NCBI RefSeq assembly: GCF_002205845.1
Contig: NZ_NISI01000001.1
Span: forward strand, 1,485,711 to 1,549,710
Origin: Roseateles puraquae
Lineage (GTDB): Bacteria > Pseudomonadota > Gammaproteobacteria > Burkholderiales > Burkholderiaceae_C
Length of the DNA stretch: 64,000 nucleotides
Direction of reading: 5' to 3'
The notes below the pieces were generated by a model. The model saw only the letters and a list, made by a program, of their open reading frames with translations. It ran no database searches and was not told the origin of the DNA. A program made the position numbers and the translations under genes. Below, piece by piece: positions 8,008 through 17,069 of the stretch. Position 1 is the first letter of the stretch, and every line of letters begins with the position of its first letter.

Positions 8008-9772
8008 CTGGCTCGTCGCTCTCCAAGGTCTGCAGTTCCACCAGGCGGCGATAGAGGCCGCCTTCCAGCGCCATCAGGGTCTCGTGCGTGCCACGCTCTT
8101 GCAGATGGCCATGGTTGAGCACCAGTATCTGGTCCGCCGCGCGGATCGTTGACAAGCGATGGGCGATCGCCACCACGGTGACCTGGCCGTGAAGTTCAGC
8201 CAAGGCTTCGCTGACGAGGCGCTCGGTGGCGCTGTCGATGTTGCTGGTGGCCTCGTCCAGGAAGAGCAGCCGCGGCCGGCCCGCCAGCGCACGCGCCATC
8301 GCGATGAGCTGCTTCTGCCCGGTCGACACACGCGCCCCGCCCTCGCCCAGGCGGGTGTCATACCCCTGCGGCAGCGCCTCGATGAAGTCATGCGCACGCG
8401 CCGCGCGGGCCGCGGCCTGGATGTCGGCCTCGGTGATGCCGGGCCGGCCCATGGCAATGTTCTCGCGCACGCTGGCCGACATCAGGAACGGCTCCTGCGG
8501 CACCAGGCCCACGGCGTCGCGAAAGGCCGCATCGGGCACCGCATGGAGTGGCTGGCCGTCCACCGTGATGCGGCCGTGCTGCGCGGTGTAGAAGCGCAGC
8601 AGCAGCGACAGCAGCGTGCTCTTGCCGCTGCCGGTGTGGCCCACGATGCCGGTGAAGCTGCCAGCGGGGATGTGGATGTCCACGCCCTGCAACACCGGCC
8701 GTGCGGGGTCGTAGCCGAAGCTCAGGCCCTCGATGCGCAGTTCGCCCTGCGTGATGGGTCGACCATCCTGCGGGGGGCCCCGATGCTCGTCCTCCTGCAG
8801 CAAGGTGCGCACGCGCGACGCGGCCACCATGGCCTGCTGCAGTTGGCCGAACTGCATCGTGATCTGGATGAGCGGCTCCACGACCCGCGCGATGTAGCTC
8901 AGGAAGGCATACAGCAGCCCCACCTCGATCGCGCCCAGCGGCCCCACCAGCTCGCGGCGGCCGAAGCTGTAGATGACCGTGACCAGCAGCAGCACGTTCA
9001 TCAGGTCGAGCGCCGGCCGCAGCAGCCAGGCATTGGCGCGCAACTCGGCGATGCGCGAGAGCCGATGCGCGCCATTGGTCGACTCGAAGCGTGCGCCGAA
9101 GCGCCCCGCGGCGCCGCTGGCCTGCAGCACCGCCATGCCTGCCATGCTTTCGGCCATCTGCGCGTTGATCTCGCTGCGCAGCTGGCGGGTGCGGGCCACG
9201 GCCGGCGCGGAGAGCTTCTGGTAGCCCAGGATGATGGCCACCATGACCGGCACCAGGGTCGCGACGATGAGCATCAGCCGCCAGTCGAGAAAGGCCATGG
9301 CCACCAGCGAGCCGGCCACGACGATGGACGAGTCCAGCATCACGTAGAGCACCTGCCGGTACAGCTGGTTGACGGCCTCGGTGTCGTTGGTGACGCGGCT
9401 GACCAGCTGGCCGGTGATGGCCTTGTCGAAGAAGGCCATGGGCAGGGCCAGCACATGGGCGTAGACGCGCTCGCGCAGCCGCAGCACCGAGCGCCGTGCC
9501 ACGCCGGCCATGCGCGACAGCTGCGCATACCGCACCCAGCTCGCGGCCCAGCCGGTCAGCAGCATCAGGGCCAGCAGGGTGGCCATCTCGCCGAGGTCAT
9601 AGCGGCCGGGCAGCAGGTGATGGTCGATGTAGCGCTTGCCGAGAATGGGCGCCAGCACTTCCAGCCCGGCCGCCGCGAGCAGCCACAGGCCACCGCGCAG
9701 CAGCTGCGCGCGCTCGGGGCGCGCGGCCTCCATCAGCAGGCCGACGCTCTGCCAGGGGCGTTCAGTGGCCAT
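7979..9772 (-). CDS. ABC exporter half-transporter, MdlB/SmdB-like
   Basis: 597 residues: six-helix exporter membrane domain (about 1-310) fused to an ATPase domain. Walker A is GHTGSGKST, the signature is VSTGQKQ rather than LSGGQ, and Walker B is LLFLDEATSNID with an intact catalytic Glu. The altered signature with complete Walker B, paired with an upstream half-transporter that has the reverse pattern, is the usual asymmetry of heterodimeric exporters of the MdlA/MdlB (SmdAB) type. Substrate unknown; lipids or drugs are typical of the family. It lies 81 bases downstream of its partner, and the gap contains a degenerate CTCTGTG repeat. Confidence 0.85.
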   Translation of the reverse strand: MATERPWQSVGLLMEAARPERAQLLRGGLWLLAAAGLEVLAPILGKRYIDHHLLPGRYDLGEMATLLALMLLTGWAASWVRYAQLSRMAGVARRSVLRLRERVYAHVLALPMAFFDKAITGQLVSRVTNDTEAVNQLYRQVLYVMLDSSIVVAGSLVAMAFLDWRLMLIVATLVPVMVAIILGYQKLSAPAVARTRQLRSEINAQMAESMAGMAVLQASGAAGRFGARFESTNGAHRLSRIAELRANAWLLRPALDLMNVLLLVTVIYSFGRRELVGPLGAIEVGLLYAFLSYIARVVEPLIQITMQFGQLQQAMVAASRVRTLLQEDEHRGPPQDGRPITQGELRIEGLSFGYDPARPVLQGVDIHIPAGSFTGIVGHTGSGKSTLLSLLLRFYTAQHGRITVDGQPLHAVPDAAFRDAVGLVPQEPFLMSASVRENIAMGRPGITEADIQAAARAARAHDFIEALPQGYDTRLGEGGARVSTGQKQLIAMARALAGRPRLLFLDEATSNIDSATERLVSEALAELHGQVTVVAIAHRLSTIRAADQILVLNHGHLQERGTHETLMALEGGLYRRLVELQTLESDEPVSEPEAGSS

Positions 9773-9801
9773 GGGTCACCTCCATCGTCGGCACGCTCCG
9801 T

Positions 9802-9833
9802 CCTCTCGGTGCCTTCATGCCTCTGTGACTGTG
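9802..9833. repeat. Degenerate single arm of the CACAGAG repeat
   Basis: The gap between the two exporter genes contains CCTCTCGGTGCC followed by GCCTCTGTGACTGTG. This resembles one arm of the inverted repeats at 13650-13747 and 38082-38150, with more mismatches and no visible partner arm. Confidence 0.4.
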
Positions 9834-9853
9834 TTCGCCCAACGACTGCTCCA

Positions 9854-11632
9854 TCACGCCGCCTCCAGGCTGGCTTCGATCTGCTGGTAGCGCCACTGCG
9901 AGGCATACCAGCCGCCCAGGGCCAGCAGTTCGGCATGCGTACCTCGCTCAAGGATGCGACCCTGGCGCAGCACGATGATCTCGTCGGCGTCCATCACGGC
10001 CGAGAGGCGATGGGCCAGCACGATGACGCTGCGATCGGGCCGCTCACGGCGCAGCTGGCGCAGGTGGTCGAGGATGGCCGTCTCGGTGCCGGTGTCCACG
10101 GCCGACAGCGCATCGTCCAGCACCAGCAGCGAACCGTCCGACAGCAGCGCCCGCGCGATCGCCACGCGCTGGCGCTGGCCGCCGGACAGCGTCACGCCGC
10201 GCTCGCCCACTTCGGTGGCATAGCCAGCCGGGAGTCGCGCAATGTCGTCATGCACCGCGGCCAATCGCGCGGCGGCCTCGATCTCTTCGCGTGTGGCCCC
10301 AGGCCGCGCCAGCGCGATGTTGTCAGCCACCGAGGCCGAGAACAGGAAGGGCTCCTGCGGCACCCAGGCGATGTGGGCACGCAGGGCCTGCAAGGGCAGC
10401 TCGGGTAACGGCAGGCCGCCGAGCGTGAGGCACCCGGCCTGCGGCTCGGCCTGGCGCAGCAGCAGCCGCACCAGCGTCGACTTGCCGGAGCCGGTGGCGC
10501 CCACGACGCCGAGCGTGCGGCCCGGGGCCAGCGTGAGGTCGACGTCGACCAGGGCCGGCCGCTTGGCCCCGGGGTAGGTGAAGGACAAGCCCTGCGCCTG
10601 CAGCGTGGTGTCGGCCGGCAGCGCGGCCCGGCCCTCGTCGGCCAGCGTGAGGGGTGCATCCAGCACCGGCGCGAGCCGCGCCCAGGCAGCTCGGCCGCGC
10701 TCCAGCAGCGCCATCACCCAGCCGGCCGCGAACATCGGCCAGATCAGCTGACCCAGGTACATCGTGAAGGCCGTGAGCTGGCCGATCGTGATCTCGCCGC
10801 GCGCCACCAGCCAGCCGCCTACAGCCAGCGCGATGACCGAGGCGGCGCCCAGGGTCATGCCCACCGCGGGTTCATAAGCGGCCTCCCAGCGCTGTGACCG
10901 GAAGCTCGCCTCCGCCGCGCGCTCGGCCAACTCGCCGAACTGCGCCTGGCTGCGGCCCACAAGCCCGAGCGCCCGCACCGTACGCACGCCCGACAGGCTT
11001 TCCTGCACTTGCTGATTCAGGCCACTGAAGGCGCCCAGCGCGTCCTGCGCGGCGGTATGCAGGTGGTTGGAAATCCACCAGAAGGCCAGCGCCATCAGCG
11101 GGAAGGGCAACAGCGCCGCCAGGCCCAGCCGCCAGTCGATGGCGATCGTCATCATGGCCAGCACCAGCAGCAAGGTCTGCGTGCCGTCGAAGCCGGCGAG
11201 CATGGCTTCACCGGCCGCCATCTCGACGGTGTCGATGTCGTTGGTGGCCAGGGCCATCAGGTCGCCGGTGCGCTGCTGCTGGAAGTAGCCCGGCGCCTGC
11301 AGCGCCAGCCGCGTGAAGAGCCGCGTGCGCAGGCGGGCGCCGAGCTGGTAGGCCGCCTTGAACAGCGTCAACCGCCAGCCCACGCGCAGCAGATAGATGG
11401 TGAAACCCGCCAGTACCAGCAGGCCCAGCTGGCGCCACAGCGCCTCACCGTGCAGCCGGCCAGCCACCAGCGCATCCACGACCTGGCCGACCTGACGTGG
11501 GATCCACACCGTCATCAGCGCAATGCAGCTCAGCATGGCGGCGGCCGTAGCGTAGGCGCGCCAGTGCTCGCGCACGAAAGCGCCGAGCATGCGCGCAAGG
11601 GAATGCGTGGGAGAGGGAGCAGCAGCCGACAT
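9854..11632 (-). CDS. ABC exporter half-transporter, MdlA/SmdA-like
   Basis: 592 residues, same exporter layout as its partner. Walker A is GATGSGKST, the signature is LSGGQRQ and Walker B is LLVLDDALSAVD, where the catalytic Glu is replaced by Asp. This degenerate ATP site is the hallmark of the MdlA-type subunit, which pairs with the catalytically complete MdlB-type subunit to make one full and one weak nucleotide site. It is transcribed ahead of the MdlB-like gene and begins 7 bases after the end of the symporter gene. Confidence 0.85.
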   Translation of the reverse strand: MSAAAPSPTHSLARMLGAFVREHWRAYATAAAMLSCIALMTVWIPRQVGQVVDALVAGRLHGEALWRQLGLLVLAGFTIYLLRVGWRLTLFKAAYQLGARLRTRLFTRLALQAPGYFQQQRTGDLMALATNDIDTVEMAAGEAMLAGFDGTQTLLLVLAMMTIAIDWRLGLAALLPFPLMALAFWWISNHLHTAAQDALGAFSGLNQQVQESLSGVRTVRALGLVGRSQAQFGELAERAAEASFRSQRWEAAYEPAVGMTLGAASVIALAVGGWLVARGEITIGQLTAFTMYLGQLIWPMFAAGWVMALLERGRAAWARLAPVLDAPLTLADEGRAALPADTTLQAQGLSFTYPGAKRPALVDVDLTLAPGRTLGVVGATGSGKSTLVRLLLRQAEPQAGCLTLGGLPLPELPLQALRAHIAWVPQEPFLFSASVADNIALARPGATREEIEAAARLAAVHDDIARLPAGYATEVGERGVTLSGGQRQRVAIARALLSDGSLLVLDDALSAVDTGTETAILDHLRQLRRERPDRSVIVLAHRLSAVMDADEIIVLRQGRILERGTHAELLALGGWYASQWRYQQIEASLEAA

Positions 11633-11638
11633 GGGCCG

Positions 11639-13039
11639 TCAGTGTCGCCGCGGCGCCGCCAGCACCAGGCCCGCCCATGTCAGCAGGCCATTGAGCAGCA
11701 GCAACTCCAGCCCGATCTGGTAGCCCCACCAGGGCTGGCCGAAGTCCAGTACGGCGCACAGCGCGGGTGCTGCCAGGCACACCACCACCAGCGCTCGGCC
11801 TGATACCGGCCGCGGCGTGAACAGCGCAAACGCGAACAGGCCCAGCAGCGGGCCGTAGGTGTAGCCGGCGAGCTTGAGGATGAGGTAGATCATGCTGGCG
11901 CTGTCCAGCGCCTTGAAGCCCAGCACCAGGGCCAGGAAGAGCGCCGCAAAGCCCAGGTGCACCAGGCGGCGGGTGCGCACGTCTTCACGCGGCAGGCGCA
12001 GCAGGTCCAGGCAGGTGCTGGCGGTCAGCGCGGTGAGTGCACCGTCGGCGCTCGGCAGCAGGGCCGACACCAGGGCCAGCACAAAGACGATCTGCACCCA
12101 GGCCGGCAGGTGCTGCATGACGACCGCCGGGAAGAGCGCATCGCCCTTGACGGCCAGGCCCTGCGACTGCGCATACAGCGTCAGCAGCCCGCCCAGCAGC
12201 AGGAAGGCGCCGATGACGAGCACCAGCAGGCCGGCCAGCAGCAGCAGGTTCTTCTGCGCATCGCGCAGCTTGGCCACCGACAGGCTCTTCTGCATCATCT
12301 CCTGGTCCAGCCCCGTCATCGCGATGGTGATGAAGGCGCCGGCCAGCAGCGCCTTGACTGAGAAGTCGCGCGACAGCGGGTCGCTCACCCACACGCGAGA
12401 CAGGCCGGCCGCGTCCAGCCGGGCGAAGGCGTCCGGCTGCCACAGCAGCACGGTACACACGACCAGGCCGGTCAGCATGCCCAGGGTTTGCAAGGTGTCG
12501 GTCCACACCAGCGCCTTGACGCCGCCCTCCACCGTATAGAGCAGGATCATGGCCAACACCACCGCCGCACCGACCGCGAATGGCAGGCCCAGCGGCGCGA
12601 GGATGAGTGTGTGCAGCACCTGCACGACGAGATAGAGCCGCGCCGTGGCGCCCACCGTGCGCGACAGCACGAAGTAGGCCGAGCCCAACCGCCGCGCGCC
12701 AGCCCCCAGGCGCTCCTCCAGCAGTTCGTAGATGGAGGACAGCCCCAGGCGGTGGTAGTGCGGCAGCAGCACGAACGCAATCGCCACATAGCCCGCCACA
12801 TAACCGAGCGTGACCTGCAGATAGGTGAAGCCGCTGGTGGCCACCGAGCCCGGCACGCTGATGAAGGTGACGCCGGACAGCGAGGTGCCGACCATGCCGA
12901 AGGCCACCACCGGCCAGGGGCTGGCGCGGCCACCGACATAGAAGCCCTCGGCCCCGGAACCGCGGGAGACGCGGCGGGCGAGTACGAGCAACAGAACGAA
13001 GTAGGCGAGAACGCCGGTCAACAGCAGGGCGGGCGACAT
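11639..13039 (-). CDS. Sodium:solute symporter family (SSS) transporter
   Basis: 466 residues, nearly all hydrophobic, with about 12-13 membrane helices. The first helix is followed by the RGSGAEGFYVGGR loop and GMVGTSLSGVTFISVPG, both typical of SSS transporters, and the central VEGGVKALVWTDTLQ block is the usual helix 4-5 motif. The family moves solutes such as sugars, amino acids, nucleosides or acids with Na+. No substrate-specific feature was recognised. It lies between ruvC and the ABC exporter genes on the same strand with short gaps. Confidence 0.82.
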   Translation of the reverse strand: MSPALLLTGVLAYFVLLLVLARRVSRGSGAEGFYVGGRASPWPVVAFGMVGTSLSGVTFISVPGSVATSGFTYLQVTLGYVAGYVAIAFVLLPHYHRLGLSSIYELLEERLGAGARRLGSAYFVLSRTVGATARLYLVVQVLHTLILAPLGLPFAVGAAVVLAMILLYTVEGGVKALVWTDTLQTLGMLTGLVVCTVLLWQPDAFARLDAAGLSRVWVSDPLSRDFSVKALLAGAFITIAMTGLDQEMMQKSLSVAKLRDAQKNLLLLAGLLVLVIGAFLLLGGLLTLYAQSQGLAVKGDALFPAVVMQHLPAWVQIVFVLALVSALLPSADGALTALTASTCLDLLRLPREDVRTRRLVHLGFAALFLALVLGFKALDSASMIYLILKLAGYTYGPLLGLFAFALFTPRPVSGRALVVVCLAAPALCAVLDFGQPWWGYQIGLELLLLNGLLTWAGLVLAAPRRH

Positions 13040-13078
13040 GGGGCGGCATCATGCCCCAGGCCACGCCGGGGCCGGTCG

Positions 13079-13627
13079 TCAGTAGGTGCGGCTGCCCTTG
13101 AACTGGGCGTGCTGACGGCGCTGCAGCGTGGTGCTGCGGCTCATCGCGTCAAAGCTCACGCGGGCATGCGCATGCATGATGGCCAGGCCCAGCGCATCCG
13201 CCGCGTCCTTGCCCGGCACGCCGGGCAGGTTGAGCAGGCGCTGCACCATGGCCTGAATCTGCTCCTTCTTGGCCTGGCCGTGGCCGACGATGGCCTTCTT
13301 CATCTGCGTGGCGGTGTATTCGCTGACGGCCAGATCCGCCGACACCAGCGCTGCCAGCGCCGCACCGCGCGCCTGACCGAGCAGCAGCGTGGACTGCGGG
13401 TTCACATTGACGAACACGATTTCCACCGCTGCGCACTGCGGCTGGTAGCGGGCCGAGACCTCGCGGATACCGTCGAAAAGGATCTTCAGGCGGGCCGGCA
13501 GGTCGCCCAGGGCCACGCCCGTGGTCTTGATGGTGCCGCTGGCCACATAGGCCAGGCGCGGCCCGTCCGCGTCAATGACGCCAAAGCCCGTGGTCTGCAG
13601 GCCGGGGTCGATGCCGAGGATCCTCAT
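13079..13627 (-). CDS. ruvC: Holliday junction resolvase RuvC
   Basis: 182 residues beginning MRILGIDPG, with Asp7 as the first metal ligand, VEIVFVN carrying the second acidic residue, and HGQAKKEQ and [14 protein letters not shown] carrying the C-terminal acid pair. RuvC cuts Holliday junctions as a dimer in the RuvABC complex. ruvA and ruvB are not next to it in this window, unlike in many relatives where purH-ruvC-ruvAB are together. The ATG at 13627 is the only start that keeps the N-terminal strand. Confidence 0.95.
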   Translation of the reverse strand: MRILGIDPGLQTTGFGVIDADGPRLAYVASGTIKTTGVALGDLPARLKILFDGIREVSARYQPQCAAVEIVFVNVNPQSTLLLGQARGAALAALVSADLAVSEYTATQMKKAIVGHGQAKKEQIQAMVQRLLNLPGVPGKDAADALGLAIMHAHARVSFDAMSRSTTLQRRQHAQFKGSRTY

Positions 13628-13649
13628 GGCCGGCACTCGCAACGCCCAC

Positions 13650-13747
13650 AGCCACAGAGACACAGAGGCACAGAGAAGTTCGTGCCCCGCGGCGACCCGG
13701 GCGCAGGCATTGCACCGACCTCTCTGTGTCTCTGTGCCTCTGTGGCC
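13650..13747. repeat. CACAGAG-type long inverted repeat
   Basis: Left arm (13650-13677) consists of repeated CACAGAG/CACAGAGG units; right arm (13720-13747) is its near-perfect complement made of CTCTGTG units. The two arms of about 27 bases could form a long hairpin with a loop of about 42 bases. It fills most of the space between ruvC and the CdsA-like gene. A second copy lies in the dcw cluster at 38082-38150. Confidence 0.8.
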
Positions 13748-13781
13748 ATGGACCGGACGCCAGCCACTCGAACGTCGGCCA

Positions 13782-14783
13782 TCACCGATACCCCAGCGGC
13801 AGTTGGAAGTACCAGCGCACCGAATGGAACAGCACCGGTGCCGCAAAGCACAGCACCGCGATGCGGTCCAGCAGGCCGACGGCACCGGTGATGGAGCTGC
13901 GGTTGCCCCAGTAGCGCACGCCCGCGTCCTTCTTGAGGGCCTTCATCACCAGGCCGCCAAAGCCGGCCGCGCCCGCGGTCAGGAAGGCCATGGCCAGGGC
14001 CTGACCGGCCTTGAACGGCGTGATCCAGAACAGGCCCAGCCCCGCCAACGCGCCGATGACGGTACCGATCCACCAGGCCCGCATCGAGAAGCTGCGGCTG
14101 ATGCGGCGGGCCACCGGCCGGCGGCGCAGCGTGCGGGTGGCAATCTCCTGCGCGATCTGGGACGAAGCCACCACCATCACGAGGAAGAACAGCAGGAAGG
14201 CGCCGCGGTCGGTGTAGCCGGGGAAGTCCAGCAGCAGCAGCGCGGGTGCATGCGACAGACCGTAGACACAGACCATCACGCCCCACTGGATCTTGGCGTT
14301 GCGCTCCAGGAAGGCGCGCGGGTCGTCGGCCAGGGCGCTGACGATGGGCAGCACCAGGAAGCCATAGACCGGCAGGAAGACCGTGAACAGGTCGAAGAAG
14401 CGCGTGCCGCAGATCATGTACTGCACCGGCAGCAGCACGAAGAACGCGACGATCAGGGTGCGGTGGTCGCTGCGCTGGGTGTGCACCAGGGTGATGAACT
14501 CGCGCAGCGCCAGGAAGGAGAACAGCGCGAACAGCAGCGTGGCGCCCAGCGGCCCGCTGATCCAGGCGACCCAGAACATGCAGCCGCCGATCCAGGCGGC
14601 CCGCAGGTCGCGCCGCACCCGCTCCCAGGTGAGCTGGGAGGCCAGGCGCTCGTCCTCGCTTTCACGCTCGCGCAGCGAATTGAGGAACAGCCCTGCGGTG
14701 AGCAGCGTCAGGAACCCGAACAGCACGACAAAGAGCAGCGCCACCTGCTCGCTCGACGACAGTTGCTTGAGCCAGGCCACCAT
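13782..14783 (-). CDS. CdsA/YnbB-like phosphatidate cytidylyltransferase family protein
   Basis: 333 residues with about eight membrane helices. The C-terminal block [10 protein letters not shown]...GLLDRI is a modified form of the CdsA signature (Lys-Arg/Lys, Lys/Asp, then G-x-L-D-R). CdsA makes CDP-diacylglycerol from phosphatidate and CTP. The length and loose signature fit the YnbB-like paralogues rather than the housekeeping CdsA. The ATG at 14783 overlaps the stop of the acyltransferase gene by one base (TGATG), so the two probably act in one phospholipid step. Confidence 0.72.
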   Translation of the reverse strand: MVAWLKQLSSSEQVALLFVVLFGFLTLLTAGLFLNSLRERESEDERLASQLTWERVRRDLRAAWIGGCMFWVAWISGPLGATLLFALFSFLALREFITLVHTQRSDHRTLIVAFFVLLPVQYMICGTRFFDLFTVFLPVYGFLVLPIVSALADDPRAFLERNAKIQWGVMVCVYGLSHAPALLLLDFPGYTDRGAFLLFFLVMVVASSQIAQEIATRTLRRRPVARRISRSFSMRAWWIGTVIGALAGLGLFWITPFKAGQALAMAFLTAGAAGFGGLVMKALKKDAGVRYWGNRSSITGAVGLLDRIAVLCFAAPVLFHSVRWYFQLPLGYR

Positions 14784-15433
14784 CAGTCGGCCTCCACCGG
14801 CTGGGCAACCGACAACGGGTCGGGCCGCTGCTCCATGACGGCCTCGCGGGCGCGGCACAGGAAGTCGACCTTGCTCTCGCCCGGTCGCAGCTGGATGGGC
14901 TCGCCGAAGGTGACGGTGCACAAAATCGGCACGGGCACGACCTCGCCCTTGGGCATCACGCGCTGCACGTTGTCGATCCAGGTCGGGATCAACTGCACAT
15001 GCGGGAACTGTTCGGCGAGGTGATAGATGCCGCTCTTGAAGGGCATGGGATTGCCCTTGTTGGAGCGGGTGCCCTCGGGAAAGATGACCAGGGAGTCGCC
15101 GTTGGACAGCGCCTCCACCAGGGGTTCCAGCGGATCTTCGTCGGGGTTGCTGCGGGTGCGGCTGACGTAGATGGCGTTGAACACCTCCGTGGTGAGCCAA
15201 CGCCGGAAGGCACTCTTGGTCCAGTAGTCGCGCGCCGCGATGGCACGGGTGGAGGCCCTCAGCTCATGCGGGAATGCGGCCCAGATGAGGACGAGATCGA
15301 AGTGACTCTGGTGGTTGGCGATGTAGATGCGCTGCTCTGCTTTTGGCGGGCAGCCCTTCCAGTGGCCCTGCGCGCCGGTGATGAGCCGGGCGATGAAGGC
15401 GAGCAACTGGCCGGTGAAGGCGGCGAGCGTCAT
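14783..15433 (-). CDS. 1-acyl-glycerol-3-phosphate acyltransferase family (PlsC-like)
   Basis: 216 residues with the catalytic NHQSHFD (H-x4-D) motif, the FPEGTRS phosphate-binding motif and an LIPTWIDN third block. PlsC enzymes acylate lysophosphatidic acid to phosphatidic acid at the inner membrane, which is the substrate for the CdsA-like enzyme encoded next. One short hydrophobic N-terminal segment is present. Confidence 0.82.
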   Translation of the reverse strand: MTLAAFTGQLLAFIARLITGAQGHWKGCPPKAEQRIYIANHQSHFDLVLIWAAFPHELRASTRAIAARDYWTKSAFRRWLTTEVFNAIYVSRTRSNPDEDPLEPLVEALSNGDSLVIFPEGTRSNKGNPMPFKSGIYHLAEQFPHVQLIPTWIDNVQRVMPKGEVVPVPILCTVTFGEPIQLRPGESKVDFLCRAREAVMEQRPDPLSVAQPVEAD

Positions 15434-15502
15434 GGGCGGGATTATCAGGCCCGCCCTGAGCGCGGCTCTGGAGTTGTCGCTCCAGGCGGCGCGCTGTCGT
15501 GA

Positions 15503-16405
15503 TCACCAGTCGTCGCTGCCGCCGCTGCTGCCGCCGCTGAAGTCGCTGCCGCTGCTGCTGCCGCTGTCCCAGCCGTCGCCACTGCCGAAGTCGATGCTGC
15601 GGCGGCTGAGTTCATCGCCGGCACTGCTGGCGTCGCTGCTGTCGAAACTGCCGGGGATGAGGCCGCCCGCGGGGCTGCCGACATCGCGCGGCAGGCTGCG
15701 CTCGTCGTGGTCGCTGCCGTGGAGCAGGCGTTCAGCCAGCATGCCGGCGGCCACACCGCCGGCAGCGGCCAGGCCGACACCCATCAGGCCGGGCCCACCG
15801 GAGGTCGGCGGCACGCCGGGGCCGTAGCCGGTGGGGCCGTAGGCCGTGGGCCCATACCCCCCGGAGGCATAGCCGCCCGCATTCGCATAGGCCGGCTGGG
15901 GCTGAGCGGCCGTGCGGTTGCGCATCCAGCGTGCAGCCAGCGCGATGAACACCACCACGCCCACGACCAGCAGCCACACCGGCACGCCGCTGCCTTCACT
16001 GCGCTCGGCCGGCGCCGCACGCGGCGGCGGTGCGGCAGGCGTGACAGCGGTGCGGTCGGCGCTGCGCGCGGTGCCCGCCTGGCGCTCCAGCAGACGCTCG
16101 AAGTCCTGGAACTTGGCCGGGTCGGTGAACTTGACGGCCGGGTCCAGCGTGCGGGCGCGGCTGGCGTGCTCGCGCGCCTCGCCGAACTTGCGCTCATGAG
16201 CGAGGATTTCGGCCAGCACGTAATGCGCCCGCGCGCTGTCGGGCTTGGCCGCCAGCACGTCACGCATCATTTTCTCGGCGCCGGCATAGTCGCCTCGCTG
16301 AGTGGCGGCCTGCACCTCATCGACATTCGGCAGGGCCTGCGCCGTGCCCAGCCACAGGCCGGACAACAGCGCCATGCACAAGAGCAGGAAGCGGGGGAAC
16401 TTCAT
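15503..16405 (-). CDS. TPR membrane protein with Gly/Tyr- and Ser/Gly-rich tail
   Basis: 300 residues. A signal peptide (MKFPRFLLLCMALLSGLWL..AQA) leads into two TPR-like helix pairs (about 30-100, RAHYVLAEILAHERKFGEA). A Pro/Ala linker follows, then one membrane helix (PVWLLVVGVVVFIALAARW), then a GGYGPTAYGPTGYGPG-type region and a second hydrophobic Gly/Ala stretch. The tail is Ser, Gly and Asp, ending SGGSDDW. The ATG at 16405 has AAGGAG at ideal spacing, better than a TTG two codons earlier. Function not recognised; envelope location inferred. Confidence 0.7.
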   Translation of the reverse strand: MKFPRFLLLCMALLSGLWLGTAQALPNVDEVQAATQRGDYAGAEKMMRDVLAAKPDSARAHYVLAEILAHERKFGEAREHASRARTLDPAVKFTDPAKFQDFERLLERQAGTARSADRTAVTPAAPPPRAAPAERSEGSGVPVWLLVVGVVVFIALAARWMRNRTAAQPQPAYANAGGYASGGYGPTAYGPTGYGPGVPPTSGGPGLMGVGLAAAGGVAAGMLAERLLHGSDHDERSLPRDVGSPAGGLIPGSFDSSDASSAGDELSRRSIDFGSGDGWDSGSSSGSDFSGGSSGGSDDW

Positions 16406-16510
16406 CGCCAATCTCCTTCGGCGCGCGCCCTCTGTTCAGCGCGCGCATGCCAGTTTGCGCCTCGGAGCTGGCGCCGGGCCGTCGGCTTTCAAGACACCGG
16501 CTGTAGGACG

Positions 16511-17050
16511 TCAGGCCGTCGCCAGCTTCGGGACAGCTGCGGCGTAGATCGGGTCGGCGTAGATACGGCCACCGAACAGGAACTCGCTGGTGCCCACTTG
16601 AACGAAGCCGAAGCGCCGGTAGAAGTCCACCGCCCGCACGTTGCGGTCGTACACCCCCAGCCACAGCGTCTGGGCGCCGCGTCGGCGGGCCTCAGCCTGA
16701 GCGGCCTGCATCAGGCGCGCGCCCAGCCGCTGGCCGATGAAGGCCTGGTCGAGGTAGAGGCGCCAGAGCTGCACCGCCCGCCCCGTCACGCAGGGCGGCG
16801 CGGGCTTGTCGCGCACGATGGCATAACCCGCCAGCGCATCGCCCACCCACGCCAACATGGTGCTGCAGGCCGGGTCGGCGATGACCGCCGCCATGACGGC
16901 CGGCGTGAAGTGCTCGGCGCAGTAGTCCGCGATGTCCTGGTCATCGTCCAGGCCACGGTAGGTGTCGGTGAAGGCCTGGGCGGCGAATCGCGCCAGCGCT
17001 GGCGCGTCGTCCGCACGGGCTGGGCGCAATTCAGCGGCGGGGTGGCTCAT
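16511..17050 (-). CDS. GNAT family N-acetyltransferase
   Basis: 179 residues of GNAT fold: ELRPARADDAPALARFAAQAF opening, the acetyl-CoA loop IGQRLGARLM (the Q/R-x2-G-x-G/A motif) and the C-terminal LGVYDRNVRAVDFYRRFGF block, which is the classic motif B region. The substrate is unknown. The ATG at 17050 is preferred over an upstream in-frame start because the fold begins immediately after it. Its start lies 20 bases downstream of the end of the GMC oxidoreductase gene. Confidence 0.82.
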   Translation of the reverse strand: MSHPAAELRPARADDAPALARFAAQAFTDTYRGLDDDQDIADYCAEHFTPAVMAAVIADPACSTMLAWVGDALAGYAIVRDKPAPPCVTGRAVQLWRLYLDQAFIGQRLGARLMQAAQAEARRRGAQTLWLGVYDRNVRAVDFYRRFGFVQVGTSEFLFGGRIYADPIYAAAVPKLATA

Positions 17051-17069
17051 GCGGGCGATTCTGACCGCC

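Noticed and set aside
13624..14286. 220-codon frame antiparallel to the genes around ruvC and cdsA
   Set aside because: It passes through the CACAGAG repeat and the CdsA-like gene in another frame; Arg/Gly/Ala-rich shadow only.
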